DNA from: an uncultured Sphingobacteriaceae bacterium
GTDB taxonomy: Bacteria; Bacteroidota; Bacteroidia; Sphingobacteriales; Sphingobacteriaceae
Direction of reading: 5' to 3'
DNA length: 64,000 nucleotides
Assembly (NCBI GenBank): GCA_946480915.1
Contig: CAMLLO010000006.1
Span: forward strand, 116,408 to 180,407
The notes under the pieces were generated by a model. That model was given only the letters and a program-made list of their open reading frames with translations. It ran no database searches and was not told the origin of the DNA. Of this stretch, positions 29,463 to 38,661 are shown one piece after another; positions within the stretch are counted from its first letter, which is position 1; each line of letters starts with the position of its first letter. Made by a program: the position numbers and the translations under genes.

Positions 29463-30329
29463 TCACATTCCTTTTCCGGTGGATACCTCTTTCCTTTTCT
29501 CTCTAATCTTCACATCAACAATCAGCCTGAACCAGAATCCCTGCAAGAAATGAAACAAAATCCCTGCTTTACCATCAAGTATTCCTAGGTGGAAGAACAT
29601 GCGGTAAAAAAAATAGAGGCATGGCCTTAGTCCTAAAGGTAACTTCCACCAGATGCTTTTCATCCATGCAATCCGCTCATCAGGATTACCAAACCAGCGC
29701 GGCTTTATCGTTTGGGCTCGTGATAGCTCCATCCGTTCAATTTCTTCATGCGCTACCAAATCACTATAGCGGTTATGTTTGGCTATCCAGAAGCTGATCT
29801 CATTTTCTTTCAGGTTTTCTTCAAGAATGTGGCCGTCTTTCCAGATAATCGTCTTTCCCGGCACTACAAAGCGATGATCCATATTCTCATTCAAATCGGA
29901 GTAGCCGACACCTGTGCGGAACATCTTCAAAAGATATTTAGGATAAAACCCACCGTGGCGGATCCATCTTCCCTTGAAAAAGTTTTTGCGGTTAAAATAG
30001 ATCCCGTTTATGTTCGTATAATCTTCATCTTTAAATTGCTGAAGCTTGTCAAATAATTCAGGAGTGACGATCTGATCAGAATCTAAGCCGATAGTCCAAG
30101 GAGTGGTAATAGTAAAACTGCTGATAGCAGCATGCCATTGTTTAGGGTGGTTTTCAAATGTGTTTTGCTGAACAATAACACCAAACTCTCTGCAAATCTC
30201 CAATGTCCTGTCTGTACTCCCAGAATCCAAGACATACACACCCGCATTTAGTCCTTGAATTGATTTCAGTAAACGAGGAAGGTGCACTTCTTCGTTATAA
30301 GATAAAATGATAAAGGAGAAATCACGCAC
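29463..30329 (-). CDS. Family 2 glycosyltransferase, WaaE/KdtX-like
   Basis: 288 residues. GT2 fold with the start FSFIILSYNEEVHLPRLLKSI, the nucleotide-sugar loop VLDSGSTDRTLEI and the metal site GLDSDQIV. The C-terminal region (FYPKYLLKMFRTG, then a Trp/Phe-rich amphipathic tail) is like LPS-core transferases of the WaaE/KdtX type. Cytoplasmic, membrane-associated, probably adds one sugar to the locus product or to lipid A core. Confidence 0.8.
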   Translation of the reverse strand: MRDFSFIILSYNEEVHLPRLLKSIQGLNAGVYVLDSGSTDRTLEICREFGVIVQQNTFENHPKQWHAAISSFTITTPWTIGLDSDQIVTPELFDKLQQFKDEDYTNINGIYFNRKNFFKGRWIRHGGFYPKYLLKMFRTGVGYSDLNENMDHRFVVPGKTIIWKDGHILEENLKENEISFWIAKHNRYSDLVAHEEIERMELSRAQTIKPRWFGNPDERIAWMKSIWWKLPLGLRPCLYFFYRMFFHLGILDGKAGILFHFLQGFWFRLIVDVKIREKRKEVSTGKGM

Positions 30330-30527
30330 TAACTTATATTTTAATTAACCAATCTAATGCATCCTGTATCCCCCGCTGGCGGGGGAATTAAAGGGGGTGG
30401 CTGCTAATCCAATGATAGCACACCTTTGTCATCTCGGCTTCAGGAGAGATATTTTCCCATTTAATATAAACGTCACTTCTACACAGGTAGAAATCTAATG
30501 CTGTGTAAAGTAAATTATTAACAGGTT
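30330..30527. other. Intergenic spacer with GC-rich palindrome
   Basis: The palindrome CCCCCGCTGGCGGGGG (30369-30384) is followed by AATTAAAGGGGGTGG, a common Bacteroidota intergenic element. A 64-codon frame at 30388-30582 overlaps the methyltransferase end and is not believed. Confidence 0.55.
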
Positions 30528-31151
30528 TCATATCCGTCCTTTCACCAACATCGACATCCACAAATACGGCATCCTTCCACACCCCGCAAAATCCGTCACT
30601 TCAAATCCTTTCTCTTCCAGCAGTAATGTTAACGTCTTTTTCGACCAAAATTTAATATGCCCTCCATCCCAAAGCGGTCCAAAGTGCGAATCCATCTTAC
30701 CTGTTAATGCCAATGCAAGATTCTTTAAATAGCCATGATAGGGCGTAGAAAGGATTAAATCTCCACCACCATTTTTCAATAAAGTTCTTTTTGCAAAATC
30801 AATGAACTTGCGGGGATCGTATAAATGTTCGATTACTTCCGTGGAAATGATCGTATCAAAGGATATTTCGGCTAATTCGGATGGAAGATCATCCGACGAC
30901 AAATCCTGAATGGCAAAGCGGCCGGGATTAATTTGATTTGCGATGGCAATTCCTTTTTCCGATGCATCGGTTCCATAGACATTGAACCCTTGTTGCAATA
31001 AAGCCGTAGCTAACGAACCATTGCCGCATCCCAGATCAAGGATGGTTTGATTGTTCCTCTTATCAAGCATGTTGACTAGCTTATCTAAAATGTAAGCATG
31101 GGCATGCGTATGCTTGGAATCGTTATACCCGTAATCTTTATATTCCGACAT
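30528..31151 (-). CDS. Class I SAM-dependent methyltransferase
   Basis: 207 residues. Motif I TILDLGCGNGSLA, the second-strand acidic residue in YGTDASEKG, and EVIEHLYDP typical of UbiG/methyltransf_11 enzymes; KNGGGDLILSTPYHG is the later strand. The C-terminal HIKFWSKKTLTLLLEEKGF is characteristic of methyltransferases found in polysaccharide clusters. Likely methylates a sugar or lipid-linked intermediate; the acceptor is unknown. Confidence 0.8.
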   Translation of the reverse strand: MSEYKDYGYNDSKHTHAHAYILDKLVNMLDKRNNQTILDLGCGNGSLATALLQQGFNVYGTDASEKGIAIANQINPGRFAIQDLSSDDLPSELAEISFDTIISTEVIEHLYDPRKFIDFAKRTLLKNGGGDLILSTPYHGYLKNLALALTGKMDSHFGPLWDGGHIKFWSKKTLTLLLEEKGFEVTDFAGCGRMPYLWMSMLVKGRI

Positions 31152-31302
31152 TTTATTTATTATATTTTGTCATCCTGAATTTACTTCAGCATCTCTAGCT
31201 CGGTCCGTGATATTTAAATTAATACTCGCCTTTTTTGCCAATTAATTTAATTGTCGTATTCCCATCGTTTATCATCTCTCAAAGGAGAGATCTAATACCT
31301 TT

Positions 31303-32541
31303 CTAAGAAAATGCTTCTTCTGCTATGCGACGATACATTTCAATATAGCGTTTTATTAATTTGTCGTCCGAAAAATCTTCTCTTATCTTTCCAGGTGCAG
31401 TTTCTTTGATGCGACCAAGCTTTATAGAATCTTTCGCAGCCTGGATAAGCGAATACCTCAAATCCTCCTGATCGAACTTGCATACCCATCCTAAATCCTG
31501 TTCTTTTACATAGTCACTCAGTCCCACATTTTCCGAAATTAATACGGCTGTACCCATAGCCAGACTCTCGATCACCACATTCGCGAAGTTTTCATCGTAA
31601 GAGGGAAGTATCAACAGATCATGAGCTGCCATTAGATCAAATTTCTTCTCTGCTGATTGTTGACCTATCCAGGAAATCTTGTCCTCAATTTCTAGCGAAG
31701 TCGAAAGCGTTTTTAGCTGATTGACGTATTCCTCTTCGCCACTCCCGGCTATACTTAAATGAAATTTAAGGGCAATATCGGTTAAAGCTGCGAATAAAAG
31801 CTCTAATCCTTTCTTCTCTTCAATTCTGGATAGAAATAGAAATTTAAAAACATTACTCTTCCTCTTATTCGACCCGTTTCCCTCCTTCAACTCGCAACTT
31901 ACCACTTGCACCCCATCTTCCTTCAACCCAGAACCCACAACCTCCAACTCATTCTCAGCTAAACTAACCAAGTTCGGAATAACGGTAATACTTTTAGGAT
32001 TTAGCAAAGCCAACACGGCTCTTTTTTCGTTGTCACTGGTCACGTGAAAATGGCAACGTTTTAAAAAAGGCTTACTAATTCTGTATATCAGATTTTTAAT
32101 AAGGTTGTTGCGGTTTCCAAAGGAGTAAGCACTTAAGGTGCCTCGTGGGGATAATACAACAGGAACATTTTTTAAAATAGCAAGCATGCAGCTAAATACC
32201 GAAACCAAGTTCCACCAAGTATGAATATGGACTACCATGGGGTTTTGAGATTTCAGCGCATTGGTTTTCTTTAATTTCTTCCACAGGCCAAAGTACAAAG
32301 CGGGACTAAAATGCGTATGGTCTTTGGTAAGTCTTTTATAATAGGTTACTGGTACATTTTCTACAAATACGGTGCTCCCGGAAATTATGTCAACTTCCTT
32401 TTCCCCATTTGCCGTAGTGGTTAATACTTCTAATAAGGTATTCTTACTAACTAGAACTTCTGAGAGTTTGGATATAGACATCGTTGGGCCACCGTAGATG
32501 AAAGCAGGTTTGTAGGATGCGTTAATTTGAATGAGTTTCAT
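31303..32541 (-). CDS. Family 4 glycosyltransferase (XrtY-associated GT-like)
   Basis: 412 residues, GT-B fold. The start MKLIQINASYKPAFIYGGPT and segments such as KRLTKDHTHFSPALY match my recollection of the exosortase-Y-associated transferase XYAG1. C-terminal donor domain: FLFLSRIEEKKGLELL and the E-x7-E type YDENFANVVIESLAMG. Between the two domains, about residues 197-221 (ENELEVVGSGLKEDG and the next ten) are coded by the 'GTTGTGGGTT' word repeat found elsewhere only in spacers, an in-frame insertion in the linker. Overlaps the Wzy-like gene upstream by 20 bp. Confidence 0.82.
   Translation of the reverse strand: MKLIQINASYKPAFIYGGPTMSISKLSEVLVSKNTLLEVLTTTANGEKEVDIISGSTVFVENVPVTYYKRLTKDHTHFSPALYFGLWKKLKKTNALKSQNPMVVHIHTWWNLVSVFSCMLAILKNVPVVLSPRGTLSAYSFGNRNNLIKNLIYRISKPFLKRCHFHVTSDNEKRAVLALLNPKSITVIPNLVSLAENELEVVGSGLKEDGVQVVSCELKEGNGSNKRKSNVFKFLFLSRIEEKKGLELLFAALTDIALKFHLSIAGSGEEEYVNQLKTLSTSLEIEDKISWIGQQSAEKKFDLMAAHDLLILPSYDENFANVVIESLAMGTAVLISENVGLSDYVKEQDLGWVCKFDQEDLRYSLIQAAKDSIKLGRIKETAPGKIREDFSDDKLIKRYIEMYRRIAEEAFS
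31881..31952. repeat. Spacer-type word repeat inside a glycosyltransferase gene
   Basis: CTTCAACTCGCAACTTACC...CAACCCAGAACCCACAACCTCCAACTC on the top strand: the same words as at 25589-25620, 26608-26649, 27475-27530 and 62092-62124, here in coding sequence and in frame. Confidence 0.7.
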
Positions 32542-33934
32542 CTACCTTTTTTAATACGTTCAATAAGCGCAAAATGGCGAAGATTAGATACATTGTTACG
32601 TAACTCCATATTACTGAATTGATTAGAAATTCAAAGCTTAAGCCTCGCCATAAGATCTGAAAAAGACCGGAAAAGATCAATCCCGTCCCAATGAGATAAC
32701 CGCCAAAAAGTTGCTCAGCTTTCATAGAAATCAGTTGAGTGGCTATTCCAAAGAACCAACAAGTGAGAAATACACCCAATCCTCCGCCAGACAAATACCC
32801 GTCGACCACAAGAGCCGGTTTAGCTGAAACTGTCGATCCCCGGTTTATTACACCTGCTTTATAAACTCGTTCCATTACGATTTCTTCGGTTATCGGTTTA
32901 TCCGGCCAGAAAGCCCTTGGTATAACCACCTCAAGTGATTGCAGTACGATGTCAAATCGATAATAATTAGTTAGAGAGGGAGTGTTTTCTATATACCCGG
33001 TAAACATTTGCACTTCACTTAGCCTTCCGGTTAGAAATCCCCATGCGGTAGTTTGTTTATCTTCATCTTCGTCTGTTACCGCAGCTATCGCAGCATCAGA
33101 CGCAATTTCCGCATCTTCTTCATTTGCCCATGCTTTTTCTCTAAATACCTGATTATAAGTTGGCAGTAAAAGAAAGAGGACAAGCATAACAGGAGTAAAT
33201 AAAGCCAAAATTATTTTTTTGTAAAAAGGATACAAAAAGATGCCGAGCACCAAAATATTGATAATAATGGGTTCTTTAAAGCCAGACAATAACGCCTGTG
33301 TGAAATTTATGACATATAGAATACTGCAAATCATTATATATTCTAACCTGCCAGCTCGGAAAGAAAATATTAAAGCCATAGTACCACTGATAAAACTTAA
33401 AGCTGAAAGTTGGAAATAAAACTGATTCAAGGCAGGGAAAAGTAAGAATCCGTTTGAAATCAATAATGCGATAAAAGTAAACCTTACCAAAAATGAAGGA
33501 AGATCTGTAATCGTAAGCTTATAGACAGTGCTTTGAGGAGAAAGAAACATCAGTAGTCCAGCGGCATAGGCTGCATGGCCGAGACAATAATACCGTTGAC
33601 TTTGTGCTATTAATTCGAGTTGTACGTCACTTACTGGAAAAGGATTATCATCAAAACTGATCCAGCCCATAGCATCTACGAAGTTAAATATTGGAGAAAC
33701 ACTCATGTAGCCTGCAAAGATGATATGTACAAGGAAAATCGGACGCATGAGCTGTTCTGCTATTGGCATGTCCTTTGGGAGTTGTTTAATTTTCCCACAA
33801 TAAGACAGGTAGAAAATGTAAAATGAGCCTAGCCAGCCAATGCCAAAAGAAATGACTGGGATATAGTTAAAAACTACGCTAAGCAACCAAGGGATGAAAA
33901 GTAATAGATAGCGTTCAATGAGTTTACTTTCCAT
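32522..33934 (-). CDS. Wzy-like polysaccharide polymerase-type membrane protein, copy 2
   Basis: 470 residues with about ten to twelve predicted membrane helices and a long soluble loop (about 250-370) holding the conserved VVIPRAFWPDKPITEE and GSTVSAKPALVVDGYLSGG blocks. The overall plan fits Wzy/O-antigen polymerases, and the neighbours suggest the 'exosortase Y-associated Wzy-like' group. It is a tandem duplicate of the next gene upstream (very similar through the last 200 residues) and overlaps it by 11 bp. Confidence 0.72.
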   Translation of the reverse strand: MESKLIERYLLLFIPWLLSVVFNYIPVISFGIGWLGSFYIFYLSYCGKIKQLPKDMPIAEQLMRPIFLVHIIFAGYMSVSPIFNFVDAMGWISFDDNPFPVSDVQLELIAQSQRYYCLGHAAYAAGLLMFLSPQSTVYKLTITDLPSFLVRFTFIALLISNGFLLFPALNQFYFQLSALSFISGTMALIFSFRAGRLEYIMICSILYVINFTQALLSGFKEPIIINILVLGIFLYPFYKKIILALFTPVMLVLFLLLPTYNQVFREKAWANEEDAEIASDAAIAAVTDEDEDKQTTAWGFLTGRLSEVQMFTGYIENTPSLTNYYRFDIVLQSLEVVIPRAFWPDKPITEEIVMERVYKAGVINRGSTVSAKPALVVDGYLSGGGLGVFLTCWFFGIATQLISMKAEQLFGGYLIGTGLIFSGLFQILWRGLSFEFLINSVIWSYVTMYLIFAILRLLNVLKKVDETHSN

Positions 33935-35351
33935 GACTTGAAGGCTTTAATATATTAAGTATTCTCAAAATCCTGAATATGATTAGCATTGACACATAAC
34001 TCCAGAATACCGAATTTATGATAAATTCAAAACTCAATCCGCGCCACAGAATTTGAAATAAGCCAGAATACATCAGGGCAGTTCCTAACACATATCCTCC
34101 AAAAAGCCGCTCTGCTTTCATAGAAATCAGTTGGGCAATTATCCCGTAGATAATCAAGGTGATGAAGACCCCCAGGGTACCCCCTGAAAGATAACCGTCC
34201 ACAACCAACGGCGGTTTTGCCGAAACCTTGGAACCCCGGCTTACTATGCCTGCGTTGTATACCCTCTCCATTACCATTTCTTCTGTGATCGGCTTGCTGG
34301 GCCAAAAGGCCCTTGGTGTAATTACAATAAATGATTGTTTCAATAACTCAAAACCATAGTAGTCAATTGGAAAAGGAGTAGTGTAGACATATTTAGTGAA
34401 CATTTGTATTTCACTTAACCGGCCGGTAAGAAAACTCCATGTCGTGTTGTCTTCAGTTTCCGAATTCAAAACCGCGTCAATTGCTGCATCAGACGCGTCT
34501 TTTGCACTTTCTTCTCCGCCCCATGCTTTAGAGCGAAAAACTTGGTTATATGCAGGAAGGATTACAAATAAAGAAATCAAAATAGGAATAAACGTAAGGA
34601 AAATAGTTTTCTTATAAAACGGGTATAGAAATATTCCTAATACCAATACACTAATGATAATGGGTTCTTTATAACCCGACAGAAGCGATTGAGTAAAGTT
34701 GGATACATATAAAAAAGAACATAGTACCGTGTTTCCTACTTTTCTTGATGGTATTGCATAGGCTAAAGCGAGCGTCCCAGCAATGAAGCTTAACGCATTA
34801 AACTGAAAATAAAACTGGCGTAATCCCGGTATTAAAAGAAAAGAGGTAGATAAAGGAAGAGTGATTAGTGCAAAGACAAGAATAAAAGTCGAGTAATCTT
34901 TGATAGATAGAAAATATTTCTTTGGTTTCGAGTAGTTCATTACTAAAAGTAAACCTGTGACAAAGGATGCGTGTGCAAGGCAATAAAACCGTTGACATTT
35001 CGCAACAAGTTCTAGCTCCGTATAATCTATTGCATAGTAAAAAGGTGGAAACTCAAAGTCTTTGTAGCCGAGTACTTCTAAAAAGTAGAATATGGAAGTA
35101 CAGGCCATATATCCAGCAAAAATGATCTGCGTGAGGAATAATGGTCGCATTAATTGCTCCGAAAGGTTTAGATCATCAGGTATTGCTTTTATCTTTCCCG
35201 AAATCGTGATATAGAAGATAAAAAATGACCCACCCCAAGCAACCATGTATGAAGTTATAGGATCCATGCTTAGAAGTAGGCTGAGCAGCCATGGTATGAA
35301 TACAAGGAATGTTCTTTCAGGATGATATGAGATTGGACTGAACTTTGTCAA
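33924..35351 (-). CDS. Wzy-like polysaccharide polymerase-type membrane protein, copy 1
   Basis: 475 residues, polytopic, same helix pattern and the same loop motifs as the downstream copy (ITPRAFWPSKPITEE; GSKVSAKPPLVVDGYLSGG; QILWRGLSFEFIINSV). Two adjacent Wzy-like genes are unusual; they may polymerise different linkages, form a heteromer, or one may be a recent duplicate. Starts with MTKFSPISYHPERTF, one base after the stop of the GT4 gene downstream is passed. Confidence 0.72.
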   Translation of the reverse strand: MTKFSPISYHPERTFLVFIPWLLSLLLSMDPITSYMVAWGGSFFIFYITISGKIKAIPDDLNLSEQLMRPLFLTQIIFAGYMACTSIFYFLEVLGYKDFEFPPFYYAIDYTELELVAKCQRFYCLAHASFVTGLLLVMNYSKPKKYFLSIKDYSTFILVFALITLPLSTSFLLIPGLRQFYFQFNALSFIAGTLALAYAIPSRKVGNTVLCSFLYVSNFTQSLLSGYKEPIIISVLVLGIFLYPFYKKTIFLTFIPILISLFVILPAYNQVFRSKAWGGEESAKDASDAAIDAVLNSETEDNTTWSFLTGRLSEIQMFTKYVYTTPFPIDYYGFELLKQSFIVITPRAFWPSKPITEEMVMERVYNAGIVSRGSKVSAKPPLVVDGYLSGGTLGVFITLIIYGIIAQLISMKAERLFGGYVLGTALMYSGLFQILWRGLSFEFIINSVFWSYVSMLIIFRILRILNILKPSSHGK

Positions 35352-35352
35352 A

Positions 35353-36498
35353 CTAACTCTTTAAGGCCGATACAATGCTTTGCGCACTTTTGTATAGGCT
35401 CCAATTTTGAATAATACGTCTTGATTCTCTCCCATATTCATAAAGCTTTTTTGCTGAGATTATTTGACTTAGTTTCTTCATCAAGTCTTCAGGATTTGAG
35501 TGCAAAAATATTTCACCATTTATGCCAGGCTTCACTAAGTCTACTCCACAGCCAACCTTATCTGAAATCATAACGGCTTTACCTGCTGCCATAGCTTCAT
35601 TTACGGCCAATCCCCAAGTTTCACCCGGTCCTTTTGAAGGTAAGCAAAAAAGGTCGCAAGCTTGATAGATGACTGGCATTTGATCTTGATTCTGAAAGTC
35701 CATAAATTGAACATTAGCAGCGGAATTGGCAGCTATATTCTTCAACTGATTCTCAAGAGCACCATTACCCACAAAGAGAAGATAGAGTTGGGGATCCTTA
35801 AGCTCTAGAACAGCTTTCAAAAGCGAAGTAGGATCTTTCTTTTCTTCTAGCTTTCCGGCGAAGAGTATCAATACGTGTTCTTTTCCAATACCAAGTCTTG
35901 CTCGCAACTGCGAGGCTTCACTGGATCTATCTTCAGAAAACCTCTCATTGTCTACCGCATGTGGTGCAAATAATAGTTGATCATCTCTTAATCCGCAAGC
36001 TTTAAAATAATTCCTATTATTGGAGCCAACATGAAAAGCTTTATCAATATAAGAATACACCCATCTTAGCAGAAGCTCACGTAATATTTTCTTAAAAAGA
36101 CCTCGTTCATCCAGTAATGTAGAGTCTCCTCTGAACCAAACTGGGATCTTAGACTTAAAATGCCGCATGATATTCAGATGGCTGTGATAGCTCCATCCAA
36201 AAACAAGTATAACATCTGGTTTAAAAGCTTCTATTCTAGTTATAGCCTCAGGGTTTTTGATGCCATTGTAATGATGACTCCCCGGAGATGATGCGGTGTT
36301 TTCAAGAAATTCAAAATCATACCCTTCAAGTATAGGTATATCCCATTTAATAATTTTGTCAAACCCTGGATCATATTTGTTAATTGACTGTTCCCCCCAG
36401 GTGTAGAATACTTTTAATGTTATATTTTCAGCACTTAAGGTCTTGAACAAAGGAGCATAATATTGTACCGGATGCGTTGTGACTACTGCAAGTTTCAC
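35353..36498 (-). CDS. Family 4 glycosyltransferase
   Basis: 381 residues, GT-B fold. N-terminal KLAVVTTHPVQYYAPLF is typical of cytosolic GT4 transferases; the donor half has LILFAGKLEEKKDP and the E-x7-E site GETWGLAVNEAMAAGKAV. Uses a GTG start: TAGTG joins its start with the stop of the FkbM gene, so the pair is translationally coupled. Probably adds one sugar of the repeat unit. Confidence 0.85.
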   Translation of the reverse strand: MKLAVVTTHPVQYYAPLFKTLSAENITLKVFYTWGEQSINKYDPGFDKIIKWDIPILEGYDFEFLENTASSPGSHHYNGIKNPEAITRIEAFKPDVILVFGWSYHSHLNIMRHFKSKIPVWFRGDSTLLDERGLFKKILRELLLRWVYSYIDKAFHVGSNNRNYFKACGLRDDQLLFAPHAVDNERFSEDRSSEASQLRARLGIGKEHVLILFAGKLEEKKDPTSLLKAVLELKDPQLYLLFVGNGALENQLKNIAANSAANVQFMDFQNQDQMPVIYQACDLFCLPSKGPGETWGLAVNEAMAAGKAVMISDKVGCGVDLVKPGINGEIFLHSNPEDLMKKLSQIISAKKLYEYGRESRRIIQNWSLYKSAQSIVSALKS

Positions 36499-37388
36499 TA
36501 GAATTCTACACCAAAAATTTTATACTTTTTAGAACTTTCAATTCTCTTATTTATGAAATCAATGTCTTTTACATATATCGTGTTTTTATCGCCATAGCTT
36601 TCTTGTATTTTAAGAACTCTGGAAAATGGATCATAGCATGCCGGGCTAAAACCCGTGTTTACGAGATCTTGGTGTATCAACCTATCATCAAATCCATACC
36701 TGTTTCCAGAACCATTTAATTCGATAATTATTGCCTTCAAATTGGGGCTCGACAGGAGCGTCTTACCTCCTTTTAAAACTTCCGTCTCATAGCCTTCTAC
36801 GTCAATCTTCAGCAAAGAATTAGAAAGTGGGTCAACCTGATTATCAAGTGTCGAAACGGGCACTTCAATGCTGTTATTGTCACTCTCTGCTTGTAACACA
36901 TGGTTTGTAGTGTCATAATCTGCACTAAACTTGAGAAATCCGTTGCCGGATGACAAACCTATGTTGTGCGCCATTACTAAGTTTGACAGTCCGTTTAGGT
37001 TGATATTATTTATAAGGTTGTTGAAAGTAGTGGGTAGCGGTTCAAAAGCTATTGATTGTGAACCAACTATTCCTGATGCCAAAAGGCTATAAGATCCTAC
37101 ATTCGCTCCGGCATCAATAAACACATCATCAGGCCTTAAAAAATGAAGTAAAAATGCCATGTCTTCAAACTCGTGTAACCCTGCATACAAATTACCGGTC
37201 ATACCAGTTTGGCCTTTATTAACGCTTACCCAAAGTTTGGAAGCAAACTTTTTCCTGTAAAAAGTAGATGGCGAAATTGTTGTTTGGACTTGCCAAATAA
37301 GGAACTTTCTTAGAGCCCTTAGTTTATTTCTCTTGGCCAAATTATGACTAAGAATGAATCCAAGAGTTCTTTTTATTTTTTCGAGCAT
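36498..37388 (-). CDS. FkbM-family methyltransferase
   Basis: 296 residues. The FkbM SAM-binding region is clear: DDVFIDAGANVGSYSLLAS (motif I), IAFEPLPTTFNNLINNI, and the FkbM-specific ...LLKIDVEGYETEVLKGG near residue 195. FkbM enzymes O-methylate sugars or polyketides; within this locus a methylated sugar of the polysaccharide is the natural guess. Overlaps the upstream GT4 gene by 16 bp. Confidence 0.88.
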   Translation of the reverse strand: MLEKIKRTLGFILSHNLAKRNKLRALRKFLIWQVQTTISPSTFYRKKFASKLWVSVNKGQTGMTGNLYAGLHEFEDMAFLLHFLRPDDVFIDAGANVGSYSLLASGIVGSQSIAFEPLPTTFNNLINNINLNGLSNLVMAHNIGLSSGNGFLKFSADYDTTNHVLQAESDNNSIEVPVSTLDNQVDPLSNSLLKIDVEGYETEVLKGGKTLLSSPNLKAIIIELNGSGNRYGFDDRLIHQDLVNTGFSPACYDPFSRVLKIQESYGDKNTIYVKDIDFINKRIESSKKYKIFGVEF

Positions 37389-38656
37389 ATGCTATCAAAT
37401 AGTTCGCACTGTTGTTTGGTCATGTTTTTTGCGGCATAATCTTCAGAATCGTCCCAGTTCTGAAATGCGCTAAGTTCGCCAGTTATAGATTTAGTAAGAT
37501 ACCTCTTAACATCTAACAGCGCTTGTTCCTGATTATCGAAATCAGTCACAATATGGGATGCTTTTTTTAAGATATGGTAAGCGCTGCTGGTAGATCGAAA
37601 GAGCCCCAGAATAGGTTTTCCGGTAAGTAAATAAGGGTAAATTTTAGAGGCAGTGTAGCCAGGATCGTTTGAGCCGGGTATAAGCAACCCGTCAGCAGCT
37701 TGCATCGATAAGATACTTTCATAAAACGAAACTCTATCCGTTCGTTCGCTCACAAATTCTTCCAGGTCAAAGCTCTTGGCAATAGGTGTAAAGGTCAAAC
37801 TTCCACGCCCTTGAGGGGCATAGCTCGTGCCAATGAAGTGAAATCTAATATTCTGGGCCGATTGTATACCCGCATCCAACAGAGAACGAAATGCTTTAAA
37901 CAACAGAGTGACTGCGGGAATCATGTCAAATCCTCCGCGACCCACATATATTAAATTTATTTTACTGGGATCAAGACTGAACGGGAGGCTTATTTGGGAA
38001 GAGTTTTCCTTGGCAATTTCAAAATCCCTTTTGAAATGTCCAAAAGTCAGCACCTTTAGCGGAACTTTATTTAAGTGGTTATATCGGTGTTTTAGCTTTT
38101 CTAAATAAGATGCTGAAACACTAATTATTCCGTCCACCTTCTTCATCGCAATAGCCTCCAGGTACTTGTTTAAACGGTAGGAAAACCAGTATTTAGCAGG
38201 CCGTTCATTTTTTGGCTTGTCTCGATAATAAGTAGAGTGCCATGGATCCTGCATGTCAATAACGTAAGGTATATCGAACTTCTTCTTCCAGTAAGGACCT
38301 AAAACACAAACGGGAAATTGGGTAGTAGAGAAGTAAATGATGTCAAATTTCTCCATCTTAAGTATTTTATTAACCTTCGTTTTGTAAAATACCAGCGACC
38401 GTAAAGCAATGCTTCCTAAACCAAACTTCGATGTCCATCGTTTTGAAAAGGCGTCTACATAGTGTACTTTGGTATCAGCCATGACGCTCAGAGACAGAAA
38501 AGAATCTTTTTTTAGATCCGAATGTTTAGGATCAACAGTTACTACCTCCGCATCCCATCCAAAGTCATTGAAATAGGGGAGACTCATCCTTATACGGTGC
38601 ATGTCAGCCGCGTTTGTGGGCGGAAAATATGGCGATATGATCAGAATCTTCTTCAA
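37373..38656 (-). CDS. Family 4-like glycosyltransferase
   Basis: 427 residues. Opens KKILIISPYFPPTNAADMHR, a usual start of GT4 enzymes with an N-terminal Rossmann domain; PYVIDMQDPWHSTYY lies in the first domain; the donor half has INLIYVGRGGFDM and a site near NDPGYTASKIYPYLLTGKP, where the first Glu of the E-x7-E motif is not obvious. Role in the repeat-unit assembly is inferred from context. Confidence 0.8.
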   Translation of the reverse strand: MKKILIISPYFPPTNAADMHRIRMSLPYFNDFGWDAEVVTVDPKHSDLKKDSFLSLSVMADTKVHYVDAFSKRWTSKFGLGSIALRSLVFYKTKVNKILKMEKFDIIYFSTTQFPVCVLGPYWKKKFDIPYVIDMQDPWHSTYYRDKPKNERPAKYWFSYRLNKYLEAIAMKKVDGIISVSASYLEKLKHRYNHLNKVPLKVLTFGHFKRDFEIAKENSSQISLPFSLDPSKINLIYVGRGGFDMIPAVTLLFKAFRSLLDAGIQSAQNIRFHFIGTSYAPQGRGSLTFTPIAKSFDLEEFVSERTDRVSFYESILSMQAADGLLIPGSNDPGYTASKIYPYLLTGKPILGLFRSTSSAYHILKKASHIVTDFDNQEQALLDVKRYLTKSITGELSAFQNWDDSEDYAAKNMTKQQCELFDSICSKK

Positions 38657-38661
38657 TGGGT

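Noticed and set aside
30388..30582. 64-residue minus-strand ORF after the methyltransferase
   Set aside because: Overlaps the methyltransferase end by 55 bp, crosses a spacer and has no recognisable domain.
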